A DNA stretch of 64,000 bases. Origin: Thalassobaculaceae bacterium (lineage in GTDB: Bacteria; Pseudomonadota; Alphaproteobacteria; Thalassobaculales; Thalassobaculaceae). The DNA lies in assembly GCA_029212785.1 (NCBI GenBank), contig JARGOG010000003.1, positions 33,305 through 97,304 on the forward strand. The letters run 5' to 3'. Below are positions 38,562-47,497 of the stretch, one piece after another (the stretch's first letter is position 1; each line of letters starts with the position of its first letter). The notes beneath the pieces are model-generated. The model saw only the letters and a program-made list of their open reading frames with translations. It searched no databases and had not been told where the DNA came from. A program made the translations under genes and the position numbers.

Positions 38562-38875
38562 TGAAAAGCTCAATTTTGTGGGGAACATTGCGGACTACAT
38601 CGCTGACACAGGCGGTACTGTAAGTCAATACATTGATCAAGAATTTTACTTACTATCTTCAAGTATGCACCAGCACTCAATGCATAGATCTTGAAATAAT
38701 TGCTGGATTACGAGAAATGCCAGTCAGGAATGTCGCAGGTAATCGTCAAAACGGACGATTCAACAGATGTCGTCGTGATATCGTGGGCTTTCGTGCCGGA
38801 TGGACGCCAGCTTTTGTGGCATCGGGACCGCATGTTGCCTTATATAGGGGCGAACCTGTCTCGGAGCCATATGAT
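38562..38875. other. AT-rich intergenic region between mucR and rpiB
   Basis: About 310 nt with visibly lower GC than the flanks, especially 38615-38720 (runs such as aagaattttacttactat). It separates divergent mucR and rpiB. The track extends rpiB back to 38633, but that peptide has no family resemblance. A tatata motif at about 38851 may be the rpiB -10. AT-rich T-A steps are the known preference of MucR, so autoregulation here is plausible. I see no RNA gene. Confidence 0.5.
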
Positions 38876-39355
38876 ATGAGCACTGCCGCGATCGCAATCG
38901 CATCCGATCATGCCGGCTTTCCGCTGAAGACTGAACTCGCGGCAATGCTGCGGGAGAAGGGGTATGACGTGCTGGATCTCGGCACGGACGGGCCCGCTTC
39001 CGTGGACTATCCGGACTTCGCCTATGAAATGGCGCGCGCATTGAAGGACGGACGGGCGGCGCGCGGAGTCCTCGTCTGCGGAACAGGGCTTGGAATCAGC
39101 ATCGCCGCCAACAGATACCCTTGGGTCCGTGCGGCGCTTTGTCACGACGTCACGACGGCCCGGTTGTCGCGCGAACACAACGACGCCAATGTCATTGCCT
39201 TAGGCGGTCGGCTTCTGGGAACAGAACTCGCGCGGGATTGCGTGGATGCGTTCCTTTCGACCGGGTTCGGAGGCGACCGCCACGCCGCCCGAGTCGGCAA
39301 GCTGACGTCACCGCCGGATCTCGATGGCACCGCCCGCGAGACTTCCGGAACCTAA
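38876..39355 (+). CDS. rpiB: Ribose 5-phosphate isomerase B
   Basis: Interconverts ribose 5-phosphate and ribulose 5-phosphate in the pentose phosphate pathway. The ATG at 38876 gives 159 residues, fitting the RpiB length; Shine-Dalgarno cggag lies 10 nt upstream. Family motifs are IAIASDHAGFPLKTEL at the start, VDYPDFAYEMA, the active-site cysteine in VLVCGTGLGISIAANR, and HNDANVIALGGR. It precedes glyA by 57 nt and is probably cotranscribed with it, a common alphaproteobacterial pair. Confidence 0.95.
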   Translation: MSTAAIAIASDHAGFPLKTELAAMLREKGYDVLDLGTDGPASVDYPDFAYEMARALKDGRAARGVLVCGTGLGISIAANRYPWVRAALCHDVTTARLSREHNDANVIALGGRLLGTELARDCVDAFLSTGFGGDRHAARVGKLTSPPDLDGTARETSGT

Positions 39356-39412
39356 TCGACCAACGCTTCTGAACTGACAATTGACTGAGGTCCGAAGGAG
39401 ACCGATCTCTTC

Positions 39413-40720
39413 ATGACCCTCGCCACCGATCTTCACACCGACGCCGAGTCCTTTTTTGGCGCCAGCCTGTCCGAGGCCGATCCCGAGCTTCTCGGCTCCA
39501 TCGACAACGAACTGCATCGCCAGCAGACGCAGATCGAGTTGATCGCCTCGGAGAACATTGTCTCTCGTGCCGTCCTGGAGGCCCAGGGCTCTGTCCTGAC
39601 CAACAAATACGCCGAAGGTTATCCGGGGCGGCGCTACTACGGCGGCTGCGAGTTCGTCGATGTCGCCGAACAACTGGCGATCGACCGGGCCAAGGCGCTG
39701 TTCGACTGCCCGTTCGCCAATGTGCAGCCGCATTGCGGTGCCAGCGCCAACCAGGCTGTGTTCCTGGCGCTGCTGAAGCCGGGCGACACCATCCTGGGGA
39801 TGTCGCTGGATGCCGGCGGTCACCTGACCCATGGCGCGGCGCCGAACCTGTCCGGCAAGTGGTTCAATGCCATCGGTTACGGCGTGACCAAAGATGGGGG
39901 CACGATCGACTACGATCAGCTCGAGGCGCTGGCCAAGGAGCACAAGCCGGCTCTGATCATCGCCGGCGGTTCCGCCTATCCGCGCGAGATCGATTTTCCG
40001 CGCTTCCGGGCGATCGCCGACAGTGTCGGCGCGCTGCTGATGGTCGACATGGCGCATTTCGCGGGACTGGTCGCCGGCGGCGTCTATCCGAGCCCGCTGC
40101 CCCATGCCGATGTGGTCACCACGACGACGCACAAGACCCTGCGCGGCCCGCGCGGCGGCATGATCCTGTCCCGCGACGAGGCCATCGGAAAGAAGATCAA
40201 TTCCGCTGTCTTTCCGGGTTTGCAGGGCGGTCCGCTGATGCATGTCATCGCCGCCAAGGCGGTCGCGTTCGGCGAGGCGCTGCGGCCTGAGTTCAGGGCC
40301 TATGCTCAGGCCGTGGTCGACAACGCCAAGGCGCTGGCCGAGGTGCTGAAGATCCGCGGTCTCGACATCGTGTCCGGCGGCACCGACAGCCACCTGATGC
40401 TGGTCGACCTGCGGCCCAAGGGCCTGACGGGCCGGGATACCGAGCACGCCCTGGAGCGGGCTGGCATCACCTGCAACAAGAATGGCGTGCCGTTCGATCC
40501 GCAGAAGCCGATGGTCACGTCGGGCGTGCGGCTTGGAACGCCGGCGGGGACCACGCGGGGCTTCGGCGTCGGCGAGTTCCGCCAGATCGGCGAGATGATC
40601 GGCGACGTTCTGGACGGGCTTGCGCGCAATCCCGAAGGGGACGGCCAGGTCGAAGCCCAGGTCCGCGCCAAGGTCGAGGCGCTCTGCAACCGCTTCCCGA
40701 TCTATCCGGGCGTGGCTTGA
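39413..40720 (+). CDS. glyA: Serine hydroxymethyltransferase
   Basis: PLP enzyme converting serine and tetrahydrofolate to glycine and methylene-THF, the main source of one-carbon units. It has 435 residues. The Schiff-base lysine is Lys241 in [16 protein letters not shown]. Other signatures are [19 protein letters not shown] near the N-terminus, [18 protein letters not shown], and [12 protein letters not shown] with the PLP-binding aspartate. Spacing from the Shine-Dalgarno aaggaga is about 12 nt. It is followed by nrdR, a conserved order that continues into the riboflavin genes. Confidence 0.98.
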   Translation: MTLATDLHTDAESFFGASLSEADPELLGSIDNELHRQQTQIELIASENIVSRAVLEAQGSVLTNKYAEGYPGRRYYGGCEFVDVAEQLAIDRAKALFDCPFANVQPHCGASANQAVFLALLKPGDTILGMSLDAGGHLTHGAAPNLSGKWFNAIGYGVTKDGGTIDYDQLEALAKEHKPALIIAGGSAYPREIDFPRFRAIADSVGALLMVDMAHFAGLVAGGVYPSPLPHADVVTTTTHKTLRGPRGGMILSRDEAIGKKINSAVFPGLQGGPLMHVIAAKAVAFGEALRPEFRAYAQAVVDNAKALAEVLKIRGLDIVSGGTDSHLMLVDLRPKGLTGRDTEHALERAGITCNKNGVPFDPQKPMVTSGVRLGTPAGTTRGFGVGEFRQIGEMIGDVLDGLARNPEGDGQVEAQVRAKVEALCNRFPIYPGVA

Positions 40721-40740
40721 GCGAGTGAGGGGGTAAAGGC

Positions 40741-41211
40741 ATGCGCTGTCCGTTTTGCGGTAACGACGACACCCAGGTGAAGGACTCCCGTCCCACCGAG
40801 GACAACACGGCGATCCGCCGCCGCCGGTTCTGCCCGGAATGCAGTGCCCGCTTCACTACATTCGAACGGGTCCAGCTCCGTGAGCTGACGGTGATCAAGA
40901 AGACCGGCAAGCGTGTGCCGTTCGATCGCGACAAGCTGGCCCGCTCGATCCAGATCGCGCTACGCAAGCGACCGGTCGACCCCGAACGCATCGAGCGCCT
41001 GGTCACCGGCATCGTCCGGCGCCTGGAAAGCATGGGCGAGAGCGAGATTCCGTCCGATGTGATCGGCGAGATGGTCATGGACGCGCTGGCGAACGTGGAC
41101 CCGGTCGCCTATGTCCGCTTCGCCTCGGTCTACAAGAATTTCCGCGAAGCGAAGGATTTCGAGAACTTCGTGGAAGAGATCCAGAGCGGCGGCAGCTTTA
41201 TCGACGACTGA
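40741..41211 (+). CDS. nrdR: Transcriptional repressor NrdR
   Basis: Zinc-ribbon and ATP-cone repressor of ribonucleotide reductase genes, sensing ATP/dATP. It has 156 residues, the normal size. The zinc ligands are Cys3 and Cys6 ([10 protein letters not shown]) and a second pair in [13 protein letters not shown]. The ATP-cone begins at [20 protein letters not shown]. The N-terminal [15 protein letters not shown] segment is diagnostic. It stands between glyA and ribD with a good Shine-Dalgarno (gaggggg). Its NrdR-box targets are not in this window as far as I can see. Confidence 0.97.
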   Translation: MRCPFCGNDDTQVKDSRPTEDNTAIRRRRFCPECSARFTTFERVQLRELTVIKKTGKRVPFDRDKLARSIQIALRKRPVDPERIERLVTGIVRRLESMGESEIPSDVIGEMVMDALANVDPVAYVRFASVYKNFREAKDFENFVEEIQSGGSFIDD

Positions 41212-41236
41212 CCGCCGGAGCACAGGGCGGTCTGCC

Positions 41237-42358
41237 ATGACCTCCGAATCCCCCATATCCGCGGCCGATCGCGCCTTCATGGCGGTCGCGCTGCGGCTTG
41301 CCCGGCGCGGCAGGGGCCGGACGGCGGATAACCCGTCGGTCGGCTGCGTGCTGGTCAGCAACGGTGAGGTCATCGCCCAGGCCCGCACCTCCGACGGCGG
41401 ACGTCCCCATGCCGAGGCCAATGCCCTGGAACGGGCCGGGTCGGCGGCTCGGGGGGCGACCGCCTATGTCACCCTGGAGCCCTGTGCCCATTGGGGCCGC
41501 ACGCCGCCCTGTTCCCAGGCTCTGGTCGAGGCCGGAATTGCCCGAGTCGTCGTCGCCGTGGAGGACCCGGATCCGCGGGTCGATGGCGGCGGGCTGGCGA
41601 TGATGCGGACTGCCGGGATCGAGGTGGTGACCGGCGTGGAGCGGGCGGCGGGAGAAGCCGTGCACGCTGATTATCTGGCATGTCGGCGCACCGGCCGGCC
41701 GAGCGTGACCCTGAAACTCGCGACCAGTCTGGACGGGCGCATCGCCACCGCCACAGGTGCCAGCCGCTGGATCACCGGACCCGAGGCGCGGGCGCGGGGC
41801 CATCTGATGCGCGCGCGCCATGACGCCATTCTCGTCGGCGCCGGCACCGCCGCGGCCGACGATCCGGATCTGACCTGCCGGCTGCCCGGCCTGACGGCGC
41901 AGTCGCCGGTGCGGGTGGTGCTCGACAGCCGCCTGTCTCTGTCAAGATCGTCCCGCCTGGTCACCACCGCCGAACGGATTCCAACCTGGGTGATCTGCCG
42001 GAAGGACGTGGCTGCCCAGCGGCAACTCGGCTACGGGCAATATGGGGTCGTCGTTCTTCCTGTTACCGCGGATGCGGAGGGCCGACCCACCATCGAGGCG
42101 GTCCTGTCGATCCTGGCGGAGCGCGGTATCAAGAGCGTCCTGGTGGAAGGCGGTGCCGCCGTCGCCGCCGCGTTTCTGCTGGCCAACGCGGTTGACACAC
42201 TCGCTCTGTTCCGCGCCCCGGTCGCCATCGGAGAGGAGGGAAAGCCGGCCATCGGGCCTCTCGATGTGGCCGATCTGGCGCGCGCATCACGGTTCCAGCC
42301 GGCCGGGATCGAACACCTTGGTACAGATACGCTGGAAACATTGCGCCGACGGACATAG
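41237..42358 (+). CDS. ribD: Bifunctional diaminohydroxyphosphoribosylaminopyrimidine deaminase / reductase
   Basis: Two consecutive steps of riboflavin synthesis after GTP opening: deamination of the pyrimidine and reduction of the ribose chain. The ATG at 41237 (MTSESPISAADRAFM) gives 373 residues; the track start lies inside nrdR. The deaminase zinc site is HAEANAL with PCAHWGRTPPC. The reductase half follows from about residue 150 (KLATSLDGRIATATGASRW, VLVEGGAAVAAAFL). First of four consecutive riboflavin genes. No FMN riboswitch is visible upstream, so expression probably rides on the glyA-nrdR transcript. Confidence 0.97.
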   Translation: MTSESPISAADRAFMAVALRLARRGRGRTADNPSVGCVLVSNGEVIAQARTSDGGRPHAEANALERAGSAARGATAYVTLEPCAHWGRTPPCSQALVEAGIARVVVAVEDPDPRVDGGGLAMMRTAGIEVVTGVERAAGEAVHADYLACRRTGRPSVTLKLATSLDGRIATATGASRWITGPEARARGHLMRARHDAILVGAGTAAADDPDLTCRLPGLTAQSPVRVVLDSRLSLSRSSRLVTTAERIPTWVICRKDVAAQRQLGYGQYGVVVLPVTADAEGRPTIEAVLSILAERGIKSVLVEGGAAVAAAFLLANAVDTLALFRAPVAIGEEGKPAIGPLDVADLARASRFQPAGIEHLGTDTLETLRRRT

Positions 42359-42367
42359 GTTGCGGCC

Positions 42368-42997
42368 ATGTTTACCGGGATCATCACAGATATCGGCCGC
42401 GTGCGGTCGGTTGAGCAGCGCGGCGACACGCGCTTCGTCATCGCCACCGCCTTTGCCATGGATACGGTGGCCATCGGCGCGTCCATCGCCTGCGGCGGGG
42501 CCTGCCTCACCGTGGTTGAGAAGGCGCCGGACAGTTTCGCCGTCGATGTCTCCGCCGAGACCCTGTCGAAAACGACGCTGGGGACCTGGGTCGCGGGCAC
42601 GCCGATCAATCTGGAGCGCTCGCTGACCCTGGGGTCGGAACTGGGCGGCCATCTCGTCACCGGACATGTGGACGGTCTGGCCACCCTGGTCGCGGCCGAG
42701 CGGGAAGGCGACAGCCACCGGCTGTCGGTCGACGCGCCCGAGGGCCTGGAGGGCTTCGTCGCCACCAAGGGCTCGGTCTGCCTCGACGGCGTGTCGCTGA
42801 CCGTGAACGCGGTCCAGGGACGGCGGTTCGAGTTGAACCTGATCCCCCATACCTGGGACCATACGACCTTCCGCGACCGGGTGGCGGGGGACAAATTGAA
42901 CATGGAAGTGGACTTGCTTGCGCGGTACGTTGCGCGCCTCGCCGAGACCGGGACGGTGCCCGTCTCGTCGCTGATCAGCCGAACGAATGGATCGTGA
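42368..42997 (+). CDS. ribE: Riboflavin synthase alpha subunit
   Basis: Dismutates two 6,7-dimethyl-8-ribityllumazine molecules into riboflavin and the pyrimidine precursor. It has 209 residues with the expected internal duplication: each half starts with a similar motif (MFTGIITDIGRVRSV, and LGGHLVTGHVDGLATLV), plus the tandem CGGACLTVVE and CLDGVSLTVN motifs. It shares one base of its stop with the ribBA start (TGATG). Confidence 0.97.
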   Translation: MFTGIITDIGRVRSVEQRGDTRFVIATAFAMDTVAIGASIACGGACLTVVEKAPDSFAVDVSAETLSKTTLGTWVAGTPINLERSLTLGSELGGHLVTGHVDGLATLVAAEREGDSHRLSVDAPEGLEGFVATKGSVCLDGVSLTVNAVQGRRFELNLIPHTWDHTTFRDRVAGDKLNMEVDLLARYVARLAETGTVPVSSLISRTNGS

Positions 42998-44151
42998 TGT
43001 CCGAGCAGCAACCGCAGTCCTTGTCGGAGGTCTATACCGGCGCGCTCTCCTCCATCGAGGAAGTCGTCGAAGAGGCCCGCTCAGGGCGGATGTTCATCCT
43101 GGTCGACGACGAGAATCGGGAGAACGAGGGCGATATCTGCGTGGTCGCCCAGATGGCCACGCCGGAAGTCATCAACTTCATGGCCAAGCACGCGCGCGGG
43201 CTGATCTGCCTGTCGCTGACCCGCGAGCGGATCGACAAGCTCGGCCTGCCGCTGATGTCGTCGCGCAACGAGACACGGCACGAGACCGCCTTCACCGTCT
43301 CCATCGAGGCGCGCGATGGCGTGACCACCGGGATCTCGGCCCATGATCGCGCCCATACCATCCAGGTCGCCATCGACCCGCAGCGCGGCCGTGAGGACAT
43401 CGTCACGCCGGGCCATGTGTTCCCGCTGATGGCGCGCGAGGGCGGTGCCCTGGTGCGCGCCGGCCATACCGAGGCCGTAGTCGACATCGCGCGCATGGCC
43501 GGCCTGAACCCGTCCGGCGTGATCTGCGAGATCATGAACGACGACGGCACCATGGCGCGTCTGCCGGACCTGGTGCAGTTCGCCCAGTTCCACAATTTGA
43601 AGATCGCCACGATCGCCGACCTGATCGCCTACCGTCGCCGCACCGAAAGCGTCGTCGACCGCGCCGTGGAGACCACGTTGCGCAGCAAGTTCGGCGGCGA
43701 CTGGCGGATGATCGTCTACACCAACAAGGTCACCTATGCCGAGCATGTGGTCCTGGTGAAGGGCGATATCACCACCAAGGATCCGGTGCTGGTGCGCATG
43801 CACGCGCTGAATGTCCTGGACGATGTCCTGGGCGACGACAGCGGCAAGCGCGGCGGTACGCTCGGAGCGGCGATGAAGCTGATCGGCGATGGCGGACGCG
43901 GCGTCGTCGTGCTGATCCGCGAGCCGAGCCCGACCTCACTGTCCGATCGGGTGCGCGACAAGCTGCGGGCCGAGGCCGAGGGCAGGGTGCCGCATACGGA
44001 ACTGCGGGACTACGGTGTCGGCGCGCAGATTCTGCTCGATCTCGGCGTCCACCAGATGGTGCTGCTGTCCAATACCAAACGCACAATCATCGGCCTCGAC
44101 GGCTACGGCCTGAGCGTCGTCGAACAGCGTTCCATTCCCGTCGACGAGTGA
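42997..44151 (+). CDS. ribBA: DHBP synthase with a degenerate GTP cyclohydrolase II domain
   Basis: The N-terminal half (about residues 15-215) makes 3,4-dihydroxy-2-butanone 4-phosphate from ribulose 5-phosphate. It carries DDENRENEGD, TGISAHDRAHTI and RAGHTEAVVDIARM. The C-terminal half aligns by position with GTP cyclohydrolase II, but the zinc-binding cysteines of the C-x2-GD-x8-C-x-C motif are absent: the region reads RMHALNVLDDVLGDDSGKRG. So this half is probably not a working cyclohydrolase, and a separate RibA should exist elsewhere. ATG 42997 is used; the GTG one codon earlier is possible. 384 residues. Confidence 0.93.
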   Translation: MSEQQPQSLSEVYTGALSSIEEVVEEARSGRMFILVDDENRENEGDICVVAQMATPEVINFMAKHARGLICLSLTRERIDKLGLPLMSSRNETRHETAFTVSIEARDGVTTGISAHDRAHTIQVAIDPQRGREDIVTPGHVFPLMAREGGALVRAGHTEAVVDIARMAGLNPSGVICEIMNDDGTMARLPDLVQFAQFHNLKIATIADLIAYRRRTESVVDRAVETTLRSKFGGDWRMIVYTNKVTYAEHVVLVKGDITTKDPVLVRMHALNVLDDVLGDDSGKRGGTLGAAMKLIGDGGRGVVVLIREPSPTSLSDRVRDKLRAEAEGRVPHTELRDYGVGAQILLDLGVHQMVLLSNTKRTIIGLDGYGLSVVEQRSIPVDE

Positions 44152-44161
44152 GTGTGACCCA

Positions 44162-44608
44162 ATGCCCCGTGTCCTGATCGTTGAAGCCCGGTTTTACGAG
44201 GACATCGCCGACGAACTCGTGCGCGGCGCCATCCAGCATCTGGAGGCTGCCGGCGTCGAGTACGATCGCATCACCGTGCCGGGTGCCTTCGAGGTGCCGG
44301 CCGCGATCTCCTTTGCCTATCAGGGGTCGCTGAAAGGCGGGGTGGCCTATGACGGCTACATCGCGCTCGGTTGCGTCATCCGTGGCGAAACCACCCATTA
44401 CGACTATGTTTGCGGCGAGAGCGCCCGCGGTCTGCAGGATCTGGCGATCCGGGATAACCTGGCCATCGGCTACGGCATCCTGACCGTCGAGAACGACAAG
44501 CAGGCTTGGGCCCGCGCCGGTGTCGAGTCCGGAAAGAACAAGGGCAAGGACGCCGCCGAGGCGTGCCTGGCCATGGTTTCCCTCCGCCATCAGTTTGCAT
44601 TGTCATGA
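44162..44608 (+). CDS. ribH: 6,7-dimethyl-8-ribityllumazine synthase
   Basis: Penultimate step of riboflavin synthesis, condensing the RibB product with the pyrimidine from RibD; usually an icosahedral or pentameric assembly. It has 148 residues. Motifs are VEARFYEDIADELVRGA, the substrate loop VPGAFEVPAAI, and GCVIRGETTHYDYVCGES with the catalytic histidine. The last codons overlap nusB (ATGA). Confidence 0.97.
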   Translation: MPRVLIVEARFYEDIADELVRGAIQHLEAAGVEYDRITVPGAFEVPAAISFAYQGSLKGGVAYDGYIALGCVIRGETTHYDYVCGESARGLQDLAIRDNLAIGYGILTVENDKQAWARAGVESGKNKGKDAAEACLAMVSLRHQFALS

Positions 44609-45108
44609 CCTCTTCCGGGAAATCCTCCAAGCCGCGCGGTCGCAGCCGGTCCGTCGCTCGGACCCTGGCGCGGCTTGCCGGCGCCCAGGCGTTGTACGAG
44701 ATCGAGATCGCCGCGGCCTCGCCCCATGAGGTGGTGCCGGCCTTCGTGTCGAGCGGCTTCAAGGGCATCGTCGATGACACGCAGTCCGGTCCGGTCGACG
44801 CGCTGTTCTTCGAGAAACTCGTCCTCGGTACCGTCGGCGACATGGCGACGATCGATCCCATGCTGTCGACCGCGCTGGAGCCGGAATTCAAGCTCGCCCG
44901 GCTGGAGGTGCTGCTGCGCGCGATCCTGCGTCTTGGGGCATACGAACTGCTGGCGTTCGGCGATGTGCCGGCCAAGGTCGTGATCACCGAGTATGTCGAA
45001 CTCGGCCACGACTTTTTCTCCGGCCGCGAACCTGCGCTTGTGAACGGCGTCCTCGACCGACTCGCGCGTCTGCTGCGCGAGGACGAGGTCAACGACAAGG
45101 CGTGCTGA
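44605..45108 (+). CDS. nusB: Transcription antitermination factor NusB
   Basis: RNA-binding factor that joins NusE/S10 on boxA to prevent termination in rRNA operons. The ATG at 44605 (MTSSGKSSKPRGRSR) gives 167 residues; the track start is inside ribH. The Arg/Ser-rich N-terminus precedes ARTLARLAGAQALYEIEIA, and the core helices include LLRAILRLGAYELL and VVITEYVELGHDFF, ending ALVNGVLDRLARLLR. ribH-nusB-thiL is a widely conserved order. It overlaps ribH by 4 nt. Confidence 0.96.
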   Translation: MTSSGKSSKPRGRSRSVARTLARLAGAQALYEIEIAAASPHEVVPAFVSSGFKGIVDDTQSGPVDALFFEKLVLGTVGDMATIDPMLSTALEPEFKLARLEVLLRAILRLGAYELLAFGDVPAKVVITEYVELGHDFFSGREPALVNGVLDRLARLLREDEVNDKAC

Positions 45109-45132
45109 GACAGTGCGGCGGGCGAAACCGGA

Positions 45133-46125
45133 ATGACCGATGACGCCAATCCGCTCGGCGAGTTCGACAGGATCGCCCGTTTCTTCGCGCCGCTCGCCGC
45201 GGGGGCGCCGGGCGCATTCGGCCTGACCGACGATGCGGCCGTCCTGCCGGCGACCGCGCCGGACCAGGAATGGGTCGTCACCGTCGATGCGCTGGTGTCC
45301 GGGGTGCACTTCCTGCCCGACGATCCGCCGGAGCTGGTGGCACGCAAGGCCCTGCGGGTGAACCTCTCCGATCTCGCCGCCATGGGAGCGAGTCCTTCCG
45401 GATATACCTTGGCCCTGGCCTTACCCAAGGATCTGACGGCGCCGGAGGTATGGCTCGAAGCGTTCTCCCGCGGACTGGCCGGCGATCAGGCGGAATTCGG
45501 CGTGCATCTTCTCGGTGGCGACAGCGTCTCCACACCGGGGCCGATCACCATATCCATCACCGCCTTCGGTCTGGTCGACCGTGGACGGATCCTACGCCGC
45601 TCGACCGCGGCGCCCGGTCAGGACCTCTGGGTGAGCGGGACCATCGGCGACAGCGCGCTCGGCCTATATGCCGCCCAAGGCCGACTCTCGTCCGACTTCG
45701 GTGATCTCGCAGACCGGTATCGCCTACCGATACCGCGCGTGGCCCTCGGCCCTAGGCTGGTGGGGGTGGCGAGCGCGGCGATGGATGTTTCCGACGGGCT
45801 GCTGCAGGACGCCGGGCATCTGGCGGCCCGGTCGGGCTGTCGGATCTCGATCGACGCACCGGCCGTGCCGCTGTCGGAATCGGTCGCGAAGCTGGTGAGC
45901 GACGATCCCAACCTGTTCGCCCAGGTTCTCCAGGGCGGTGACGATTATGAACTGCTCTTCACGGCGCCGGCCGAGGCGCGTGACGCGCTTCTGGCGGCAG
46001 GGCGAGACGCCGGCGTATCCGTCACCCGCATCGGTCGGGTAGAGTCCGGCACTGGGGTCGAAGTCCTCGACCGAAACGGCACCCCCCTGGATGGCCTCGC
46101 GGCGCGGGGCTGGCGCCACTTCTGA
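45133..46125 (+). CDS. thiL: Thiamine-monophosphate kinase
   Basis: Phosphorylates thiamine monophosphate to thiamine diphosphate, the last step of cofactor synthesis. It has 330 residues. The AIR-synthase-like fold shows LTDDAAVLPAT and VVTVDALVSGVHFLPD near the start, LSDLAAMGASPSGY, LLGGDSVSTPGP and DVSDGLLQDAGHLA. The aspartates in these motifs coordinate the magnesium ions. The ATG follows nusB by 24 nt. No TPP riboswitch is seen nearby. Confidence 0.96.
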   Translation: MTDDANPLGEFDRIARFFAPLAAGAPGAFGLTDDAAVLPATAPDQEWVVTVDALVSGVHFLPDDPPELVARKALRVNLSDLAAMGASPSGYTLALALPKDLTAPEVWLEAFSRGLAGDQAEFGVHLLGGDSVSTPGPITISITAFGLVDRGRILRRSTAAPGQDLWVSGTIGDSALGLYAAQGRLSSDFGDLADRYRLPIPRVALGPRLVGVASAAMDVSDGLLQDAGHLAARSGCRISIDAPAVPLSESVAKLVSDDPNLFAQVLQGGDDYELLFTAPAEARDALLAAGRDAGVSVTRIGRVESGTGVEVLDRNGTPLDGLAARGWRHF

Positions 46126-46139
46126 CGGAGCCCTGAACG

Positions 46140-46619
46140 ATGAAGATCGTAATCATCCTCGTCGTTCTGCTCGCACTGCTCGGCGGCGGGTTGTTCGGTG
46201 TGTCATCCTTCGCGCCGCATCTGCTGCCGCCGCCGGTGCTCGCCCTCTTGGGGATCGAACTCCCGGAACAGACGGAGTCCGAGGAGAAGGCGAAGCCGGA
46301 ACATACGGCTCTGATCGATATCGATCCGCTGACCATCCCGATCTTCGAGGATGGGGATGTCACCAAATTCCTGGTGATGGATATCCTGCTGGAGGTCGAG
46401 TTCGGCGAGAATCAGGCCTATGTGAACCAGCAAATGCCACGGATCATCGACGCGCTGATTACCCACGTGCACGCGCTCGCCTCGCTGGACATCGAACCGG
46501 GTATTTCGGACCGACAGTTCCTGAAGGAACGTCTGCTGGCGAAGCTTAATCAGGTTTTAGGTAAAGGTGTTGTTGTTAACATATTGTTTCAAAATCTTTT
46601 CGAACGGCCCCTAGGCTGA
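46140..46619 (+). CDS. FliL-domain membrane protein
   Basis: A 159-residue single-pass membrane protein resembling flagellar FliL: N-terminal helix (VIILVVLLALLGGGLFGV), a linker rich in Glu/Lys, then a periplasmic domain (TIPIFEDGDVTKFLVMDILL, and HVHALASLDIEPG). FliL binds the flagellar stator, but no other flagellar gene is in this window, so it may serve elsewhere. It follows thiL by 14 nt. The last 25 or so codons are strikingly AT-rich (GTT, TTA, ATA, CTT), unlike the rest of the gene. The 3' end overlaps the convergent PAS gene by 44 nt. Confidence 0.85.
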   Translation: MKIVIILVVLLALLGGGLFGVSSFAPHLLPPPVLALLGIELPEQTESEEKAKPEHTALIDIDPLTIPIFEDGDVTKFLVMDILLEVEFGENQAYVNQQMPRIIDALITHVHALASLDIEPGISDRQFLKERLLAKLNQVLGKGVVVNILFQNLFERPLG

Positions 46620-47238
46620 CCGGAGACGACGGCCGGCGTCTGACGTGGCTCTCGAAGGGGAGCTGTTCCACCGGCAGGTCGCTCAACGGGATATGAGCCT
46701 CACTGACCGCGCCATCGGCCAGATCGATCTGGGTGAAATGAAACCCAGTGCCGGCACGCGGCGGTGCGTCGGCCTCGACACGGAGCTTGGCCGATGTACT
46801 CAGGGCCAGGGTGCCAAGGAGTTGGATCTCTCCGTTGCGAAATACCGGAAGCAGCAGGCGTTCGAATTCCACGTGGCTTCGGCCTGGCTGGGTGATATGC
46901 CCCTTGAAGACGCAGATCTTGAGCGCGAAGACGTCCAGGAAATAGCCTTCGACCACCGGATAGATGTCCGGCGGAACGACGCTGTCGAGCAGTTTTCCGG
47001 CGTGGTTCGACCCGAACAGGTCGTTCACCGATTCACCGGAAACCCGGTAGCGCATCCGGTTGCCATCGCGCTCGAGGATATACAGGTGACGCAGAAGCGG
47101 TGCGGCGTCCAACGGGTCGAAGCCGGGAATTCCATGGGCGCAAGGCGACGCGCATCCGTCCAACCAGAGGTCGGCGATCACCATCGTCGGCTCATAGCGA
47201 AGCAGACGTCGCATCTGGTCGCGAATGGCTTGCGTCAT
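46576..47238 (-). CDS. PAS-domain protein (alphaproteobacterial PAS_5 type)
   Basis: A 220-residue soluble protein. The first 150 residues resemble the PAS_5 domain common in alphaproteobacterial genomes: PLLRHLYILERDGNRMRYRV, GESVNDLFGSNHAGKLLDSV and FERLLLPVFRNGEIQLLGTL. The typical role is unknown; no kinase, cyclase or DNA-binding output domain is visible. The last 70 residues are divergent and end in a tail coded antisense to the fliL 3' end. It could therefore end at the same place by chance, but the PAS portion itself is secure. Confidence 0.8.
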   Translation of the reverse strand: MTQAIRDQMRRLLRYEPTMVIADLWLDGCASPCAHGIPGFDPLDAAPLLRHLYILERDGNRMRYRVSGESVNDLFGSNHAGKLLDSVVPPDIYPVVEGYFLDVFALKICVFKGHITQPGRSHVEFERLLLPVFRNGEIQLLGTLALSTSAKLRVEADAPPRAGTGFHFTQIDLADGAVSEAHIPLSDLPVEQLPFESHVRRRPSSPVSLGAVRKDFETIC

Positions 47239-47497
47239 ACGGCAGGTCTCGAAATTTGAGCGGACTGCATCGGACCTCTCGATCGGGAGAAACGGGGCAT
47301 GGTCTTTAACGCTTCAGGGATTAACAACACGGTAAAATTTGAGGCGTTTCCGTGCCGGATGCACCGTTGCGTTTGCATAGGGCCAAACTGGTTCGGGGTG
47401 GACTGCGCCTACCCCGGGGAGTAGGGGACGTGTCCCGCCATCCGCTTGCTATCGATCTGATCGCTGCGGAAACCCTGTCCTCGCAGGAGCCTCCGTC

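Noticed and set aside
40721-42368. FMN riboswitch upstream of the riboflavin genes
   Set aside because: The gaps between glyA, nrdR, ribD and ribE are too short to hold an RFN element and no RFN-like conserved block is seen.
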